From: Thiocapsa sp035467215
Lineage (GTDB): Bacteria; Pseudomonadota; Gammaproteobacteria; Chromatiales; Chromatiaceae
Assembly (NCBI RefSeq): GCF_035467215.1
Contig: NZ_DATITZ010000004.1
Span: 1 to 10,946, forward strand
DNA: 10,946 bases
Direction of reading: 5' to 3'
Part shown: piece by piece, positions 7,579 to 10,946 of the stretch
Layout of the letters: every line of letters begins with the position of its first letter
Position numbering within the stretch: the first letter of the stretch is position 1
The notes under the pieces: model-generated
Databases searched by the model: none
The model's input: the letters and a program-made list of their open reading frames with translations, nothing else
What the model was told of the DNA's origin: nothing
Position numbers and translations under genes: made by a program

Positions 7579-8492
7579 GCGGCATGAATCGAAGCGCGTT
7601 ACCCGCGGCAGCGTCCGCATACCCGTCCATGCCCGCGATCTTGGAAGTATCGCATCCCATCACCTGGTTCCCGCCGATGTGGGCCTTCGCGTGCGGGGTT
7701 GTGTCCTCCGGAGCGCCTGTCCTGCAGCAGTGGTGGCTCCTCCTCGCCGGCGTGCTCTTGGCCGGCCCTCTGATGTGCGGGACGAGCCAGGTCGTCAATG
7801 ATTGGTACGACCGTCATGTGGACGCCATCAACGAGCCGAACCGCCCGATCCCCTCGGGACGAATTCCCGGGCGCTGGGGCCTCTATCTCGCACTGATCTG
7901 GACCGCGGTCTCGCTGCTGCTCGCCTGGGTGCTCGGAGCCTGGGTCTTCGGGGCCTCGCTGATCGGCATGGCTTTGGCCTGGGCCTACAGCGCACCACCG
8001 TTCCGCCTCAAGGGCAACGGCTGGTGGGGCAACCTCGCCGTCGGCTTCTCCTACGAGGGATTGGCCTGGATCACCGGGGCCGCCGTCATGCTCGGCGGCG
8101 CCATGCCGGACTGGCGGATCCTCGCGCTCGCCGTGCTCTACAGCATCGGCGCGCACGGCATCATGACGCTCAACGATTTCAAGGCAATCGAGGGCGACAA
8201 GCAGATGAACGTGCGCTCGCTGCCGGTTCAGCTCGGTGTCGACGGGGCCGCGCGCTTGGCCAGCATCGTCATGGCCGTGCCCCAAGCCATCGTGATCGCG
8301 CTCTTGTTCGCTTGGGACAAGCCGGCCCACGCCATCGCCGTCGGCGTGGTCCTACTGATCCAACTGCTGCTGATGATTCGCTTCCTGCAGAGTCCGCGCG
8401 AGCGGGCCACCTGGTTCAGCGGGCTCGGCGTCAGCGTCTACGTCACCGGGATGATGATCAGCGCCTTCGCCGTGCGCGGGCTTCTCGCTTGA
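7575..8492 (+). CDS. bchG: Bacteriochlorophyll a synthase (geranylgeranyl bacteriochlorophyllide synthase)
   Basis: BchG is a UbiA-family membrane prenyltransferase that esterifies bacteriochlorophyllide a with geranylgeranyl diphosphate. The 305-residue length is typical. Family signatures are present: HPITWFPPMWAFACGVVSSG (residues 27-46), the first Asp-rich motif NDWYDRHVDAINEPNRPI (75-92) that binds Mg-diphosphate, and the second motif NDFKAIEGDKQMN (200-212). Several hydrophobic spans alternate with these loops, for example about 52-68, 103-130, 182-197, 229-247 and 251-270. The start is uncertain: GTG 7575 overlaps the ppsR stop (GTGA) and would couple translation to ppsR, while ATG 7584 would shorten the protein by only three residues. 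Neither has a clear Shine-Dalgarno sequence. Co-transcription with ppsR and bchP is likely. Confidence 0.95.
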   Translation: MSGMNRSALPAAASAYPSMPAILEVSHPITWFPPMWAFACGVVSSGAPVLQQWWLLLAGVLLAGPLMCGTSQVVNDWYDRHVDAINEPNRPIPSGRIPGRWGLYLALIWTAVSLLLAWVLGAWVFGASLIGMALAWAYSAPPFRLKGNGWWGNLAVGFSYEGLAWITGAAVMLGGAMPDWRILALAVLYSIGAHGIMTLNDFKAIEGDKQMNVRSLPVQLGVDGAARLASIVMAVPQAIVIALLFAWDKPAHAIAVGVVLLIQLLLMIRFLQSPRERATWFSGLGVSVYVTGMMISAFAVRGLLA

Positions 8493-8523
8493 GTGAAACC
8501 CGACGGAAGACTTGATCGCGCCT

Positions 8524-8545
8524 GCCCGGCGCGCGTGCGCCGGGC
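8524..8545 (+). terminator. Perfect GC-rich hairpin between bchG and bchP; weak terminator or processing stem
   Basis: A 9-bp perfect stem, GCCCGGCGC (8524-8532) and GCGCCGGGC (8537-8545), closes a 4-nt loop (gcgt) and is followed by only three T residues. It sits in the 95-bp bchG-bchP gap. The T tract is short for an intrinsic terminator, so partial attenuation or stabilisation of the upstream mRNA 3' end is as likely as true termination. Confidence 0.5.
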
Positions 8546-8587
8546 TTTGAAACCCTTCGATTTACCCAACCTCAGGGCCAGCATTCG

Positions 8588-9793
8588 ATGACAACTCTTG
8601 AGACATTCGACGTCGTGATCGTCGGCGGCGGGCCCGCCGGCGCCACCGCTGCAACCGATCTGGCCAAGCGCGGTCGTCGCGTTCTCCTGCTCGATCGCGG
8701 CGGGCGCATCAAGCCCTGCGGCGGCGCCATTCCTCCGCAGGCCATGCGTGAGTTCGATATCCCGGAGTCCATGCTGGCGAATCAGGTCAACTCGGCCCGC
8801 ATGGTCTCCCCGTCCGATCAACGTGTGGACATGCCCATCAACGGCGGCTATGTCGGCATGGTGGATCGCGAGCATTTCGACGAGTGGCTGCGCGAACGTG
8901 CCGCGCAAGCCGGAGCCGAGCGACGCACCGGCACCTTCGAGGCGGTCGAGCGCGATACCGACGGTGTCGCCCTGATCCGCTATCGGCCGGGCGCCGGGCG
9001 CAGCGGCAACGAGTCCGAGCGGGTCCGCGCCCGTGCCGTGATCGGTGCCGACGGGGCGCACTCGGCGGTCGGCAAGCAGTGCGTTCCGGGCGCGGACAAG
9101 ATCAAATATGTCGCCGCCTATCACGAGATCGTGCGGACCCCGGCCAACGGCGGTCCGGCCGATTTCGACGGCACACGCTGCGATGTCTACTATCAGGGCG
9201 ACATCTCGCCGGACTTCTACGGCTGGGTCTTCCCGCACGGCGACACGACCAGCGTCGGCGTGGGCACCGCGGTGGATGGCTTCTCGCTCAAGAGCGCGAC
9301 CACCGAGCTGCGTCGCCGCGCCGGGCTGGAGCACGCCGAGACCCTGCGTCGCGAGGGCGCACCCATCCCGCTCAAGCCGCTCAAACGTTGGGACAACGGA
9401 CGCGATCTGGTGCTGGCCGGCGATGCCGCCGGGGTCGTAGCTCCCGCCTCGGGCGAAGGCATCTATTACGCACTGGTCGGGGGACGACTCGCCGGGGACG
9501 CGGTCGACACCTTTCTCTCCACCGGCGATGCCCGCGCACTCAAGAGCGCACGGGCACACTTCATGAAATCCCACGGCAAGGTCTTCTGGGTGCTGGGGAT
9601 GATGCAGTACTTTTGGTACTCCAGCGACAAGCGTCGCGAGCGTTTCGTGAGCATGTGCAAAGACCCGGACGTGCAGTCTCTGACCTGGGATGCCTACATG
9701 AACAAGCGTTTGGTCCGCGCGAAGCCGGCGGCCCATCTGCGGGTCTTCTTCAAGGACATGGCGCACCTCTTGGGTTTCGTCTCGGCCCGCTGA
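8588..9793 (+). CDS. bchP: Geranylgeranyl (bacterio)chlorophyll reductase
   Basis: BchP is a FAD-containing reductase that hydrogenates three double bonds of the geranylgeranyl tail (free or esterified) to give phytyl, finishing bacteriochlorophyll a. The 401-residue length is normal. Visible signatures are the N-terminal Rossmann motif DVVIVGGGPAGATAATDLA (GGGPAGA at 13-19) with an acidic D36 after the second strand, RIKPCGGAIPP (40-50), VIGADGAHSAVGK, and the second flavin motif GDAAGVVAPASGEGIYYAL starting at residue 278. The C-terminus (FKDMAHLLGFV) resembles other BchP/ChlP proteins. The ATG at 8588 has only a weak upstream purine stretch. It follows bchG after 95 bp containing a hairpin; in many proteobacteria a bch2/pucC-type gene lies in this place, but none is present. 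Confidence 0.96.
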   Translation: MTTLETFDVVIVGGGPAGATAATDLAKRGRRVLLLDRGGRIKPCGGAIPPQAMREFDIPESMLANQVNSARMVSPSDQRVDMPINGGYVGMVDREHFDEWLRERAAQAGAERRTGTFEAVERDTDGVALIRYRPGAGRSGNESERVRARAVIGADGAHSAVGKQCVPGADKIKYVAAYHEIVRTPANGGPADFDGTRCDVYYQGDISPDFYGWVFPHGDTTSVGVGTAVDGFSLKSATTELRRRAGLEHAETLRREGAPIPLKPLKRWDNGRDLVLAGDAAGVVAPASGEGIYYALVGGRLAGDAVDTFLSTGDARALKSARAHFMKSHGKVFWVLGMMQYFWYSSDKRRERFVSMCKDPDVQSLTWDAYMNKRLVRAKPAAHLRVFFKDMAHLLGFVSAR

Positions 9794-9833
9794 CGTAACG
9801 CGATCGCCGCGAGCACCCCCAAGAGGCGCCATC

Positions 9834-10100
9834 ATGGCCGAGCTCTTCGCAAGCGGGCGCTTGATCGATCTGATCCTCGGCCTGGTCGCAGTCGAGGCGA
9901 TCGCACTGACGGTGCTCCACCGCCTGACGGGCAAAGGTGTCGCTCCGCGCGATCTGGTCGGCCTGCTGCTCGCGGGCGCCTTCCTATTGGTCGCGGTGCG
10001 TTTCGCCTTGACCGGCGCCGAGTGGATCTGGGTCGGCGCCTGGCTGGCCTTGGCCCTGGTCGCTCATCTTGCCGATCTGGCCCTGCGCTGGCGGCCCTGA
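9834..10100 (+). CDS. Small hypothetical three-helix membrane protein downstream of bchP
   Basis: This 88-residue protein has no assigned function that I can name. It starts at an ATG with AAGAGG 7 nt upstream (9821-9826), 40 bp after the bchP stop, so it is probably the last gene of the ppsR-bchG-bchP transcript. Three hydrophobic segments are seen: about residues 9-28 (LIDLILGLVAVEAIALTVLH), 40-59 (DLVGLLLAGAFLLVAVRFAL) and 65-84 (WVGAWLALALVAHLADLALR). Short Arg/Lys-containing loops separate them, and the C-terminus RWRP is basic. It resembles small conserved membrane proteins found in proteobacteria outside photosynthesis clusters too, so a pigment role is only inferred from position. It ends 10 bp from the convergent phytochrome gene. 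Confidence 0.75.
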   Translation: MAELFASGRLIDLILGLVAVEAIALTVLHRLTGKGVAPRDLVGLLLAGAFLLVAVRFALTGAEWIWVGAWLALALVAHLADLALRWRP

Positions 10101-10110
10101 CCCCTCCGCA

Positions 10111-10946
10111 TCAGTTGCCGGCAGGCAGATCGCCCTTCGTGTTCTGCGCCGAATACCAGGCGAGGTGCTCGAGGAGCTGGGTGGTGCGTTGGACGGATGA
10201 CTGAACCGCATCGACCAATGCGGGCACGCGACCCAAATCGACCCCGTCGGTCACCTCTAGCGCGGCAAGCTGCGCATTACCGACAATGGCCGCAAGGAGC
10301 TCGCGGTACAGTGGATTGGCACTCCATTGCAACTGCTGGCGCATGATCTTCTGCTGCTCCAGCAGGCCGGCCTGAACTCGATGCCGGGCATCCTCGGCCA
10401 TCTTGCGCTCGCTCAGGTCAGTCAGCAAAAGCACGAAGCCCAAGACCTGCTCGGGCGAGGAAAAGACCGGATCGGCGCGCACCAGAAACGGCCGAAGGCC
10501 GACATCCCTGGTGTTCAGCTCGACCTCTCCACGCCAAGCCCGACGCTGCGCCACCAGCTCATGGAGACGGCGGCGCGCCTCCGCCTGCGTCGGCTCCGAG
10601 AACAAGGCCAGCAGATCATCGAGACATCGCGGACGCGATTGATCGGGATGCAGGAGCCGCTCGAAGGACTGCGTGGTCAGCAGAAAAGCGCCGTCCGCAT
10701 CGGCGAGGAGTATCGGCTGCTCGGAAACACTGACCTGCGAGCGGACTTGTGCAAGCTGCGCCTGGGCGATGAGCACACGGACCGAGCGAAACTGCTGGAT
10801 GACATCCGCGACGGATTCGCCAATCAATCTGGCCGTGGCCAGATTCGCGGAGGTCCAGGGATCGGATGTGCCTTCGACCACCTGATGCCATTGCGCGAAG
10901 GACCGCCGCGGCGAAAGCTGCGAAGGATCGTCTCCGCTGAAGACCG
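10111..10946 (-). CDS. bphP: Bacteriophytochrome, C-terminal part (PHY end, PAS, helical output; no kinase), 5' end off window
   Basis: The frame is open to the right edge, giving about 277 residues of C-terminus. It begins VFSGDDPSQLSPRRSFAQW; PRRSF (10897-10911) is the PRXSF motif of the PHY-domain tongue, followed by the PHY exit helix (TARLIGESVADVIQQFRS). Next is a PAS domain (about 10390-10725; ILLADADGAFLLTTQSFERL to GFVLLLTDLSERKMAEDA), then about 92 residues of helical sequence (NPLYRELLAAIVGNAQLAAL, VQSSVQRTTQLLEHLAWYS) before the stop. There is no HisKA H-box or HATPase. This matches the PAS plus helical output sensor layout of BphP1-type phytochromes of Rhodopseudomonas and Bradyrhizobium, which antagonise PpsR in far-red light. 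The chromophore domains (PAS-GAF with its Cys) lie outside the window. A GTG at 10881 is internal and not the real start. It converges on the gene at 9834. Confidence 0.82.
   Translation of the reverse strand, partial: VFSGDDPSQLSPRRSFAQWHQVVEGTSDPWTSANLATARLIGESVADVIQQFRSVRVLIAQAQLAQVRSQVSVSEQPILLADADGAFLLTTQSFERLLHPDQSRPRCLDDLLALFSEPTQAEARRRLHELVAQRRAWRGEVELNTRDVGLRPFLVRADPVFSSPEQVLGFVLLLTDLSERKMAEDARHRVQAGLLEQQKIMRQQLQWSANPLYRELLAAIVGNAQLAALEVTDGVDLGRVPALVDAVQSSVQRTTQLLEHLAWYSAQNTKGDLPAGN

Noticed and set aside
8438..9934. 498-codon minus-strand frame opposite bchP
   Set aside because: BchP has all flavin motifs on the plus strand. The antisense translation has no domain and also runs across the bchG end and into the small membrane gene.
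10111..10946. Ordinary phytochrome histidine kinase or PAS sensor kinase
   Set aside because: The frame stops about 90 residues after the PAS domain, without a phospho-acceptor His box, N box or G boxes of an ATPase domain.
1..10946. CRISPR arrays, tRNA/rRNA genes, insertion sequences, phage or att sites
   Set aside because: No spaced repeats, cloverleaf candidates, transposase-like proteins or terminal inverted repeats were noticed. The window is almost fully occupied by pigment and regulatory genes.

Overview
This GC-rich window is a section of a photosynthesis gene cluster from an anaerobic or facultative anoxygenic phototroph that makes bacteriochlorophyll a. BchF, BchN, BchB, BchH, BchG and BchP are all recognisable at protein level, as is the redox/light repressor PpsR (CrtJ). 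This is a proteobacterial set. A purple bacterium, perhaps a purple sulfur bacterium of the Chromatiaceae, is my best guess, but the genus cannot be fixed from this window.

Left half (1-5597, minus strand): a tightly packed operon transcribed right to left, bchF-bchN-bchB-bchH, with bchH running off the left edge. BchF hydrates the 3-vinyl group. BchN and BchB are the NB component of dark-operative protochlorophyllide reductase (DPOR); their [4Fe-4S] ligands C31, C56 and C117 in BchN and D36 in BchB are visible. BchH is the porphyrin-binding subunit of Mg-chelatase. The genes overlap or nearly touch, which suggests translational coupling.

Middle (5598-6153): a 556-bp divergent regulatory region between bchF and ppsR. 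Two sigma70-like promoters point away from each other, and a tandem pair of 16-bp repeats spans both -35 boxes. A leader of about 420 nt without a recognisable gene follows before the GTG start of ppsR.

Right half (6154-10100, plus strand): ppsR-bchG-bchP and a small three-helix membrane protein. BchG attaches the isoprenoid tail and BchP reduces geranylgeranyl to phytyl. Neither aerR/ppaA (often next to ppsR) nor bch2/pucC (often between bchG and bchP) is present here.

Right edge (10111-10946, minus strand): the 3' end of a convergent bacteriophytochrome gene. It keeps the PRXSF tongue motif of the PHY domain, then has a PAS domain and a short helical C-terminus in place of a histidine kinase. 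That layout is the one known from BphP1-type phytochromes that bind PpsR and relieve repression in far-red light. The window may therefore hold both halves of a light switch, the PpsR repressor and its phytochrome antirepressor, flanking the pigment genes they would control. This is the most interesting feature here.
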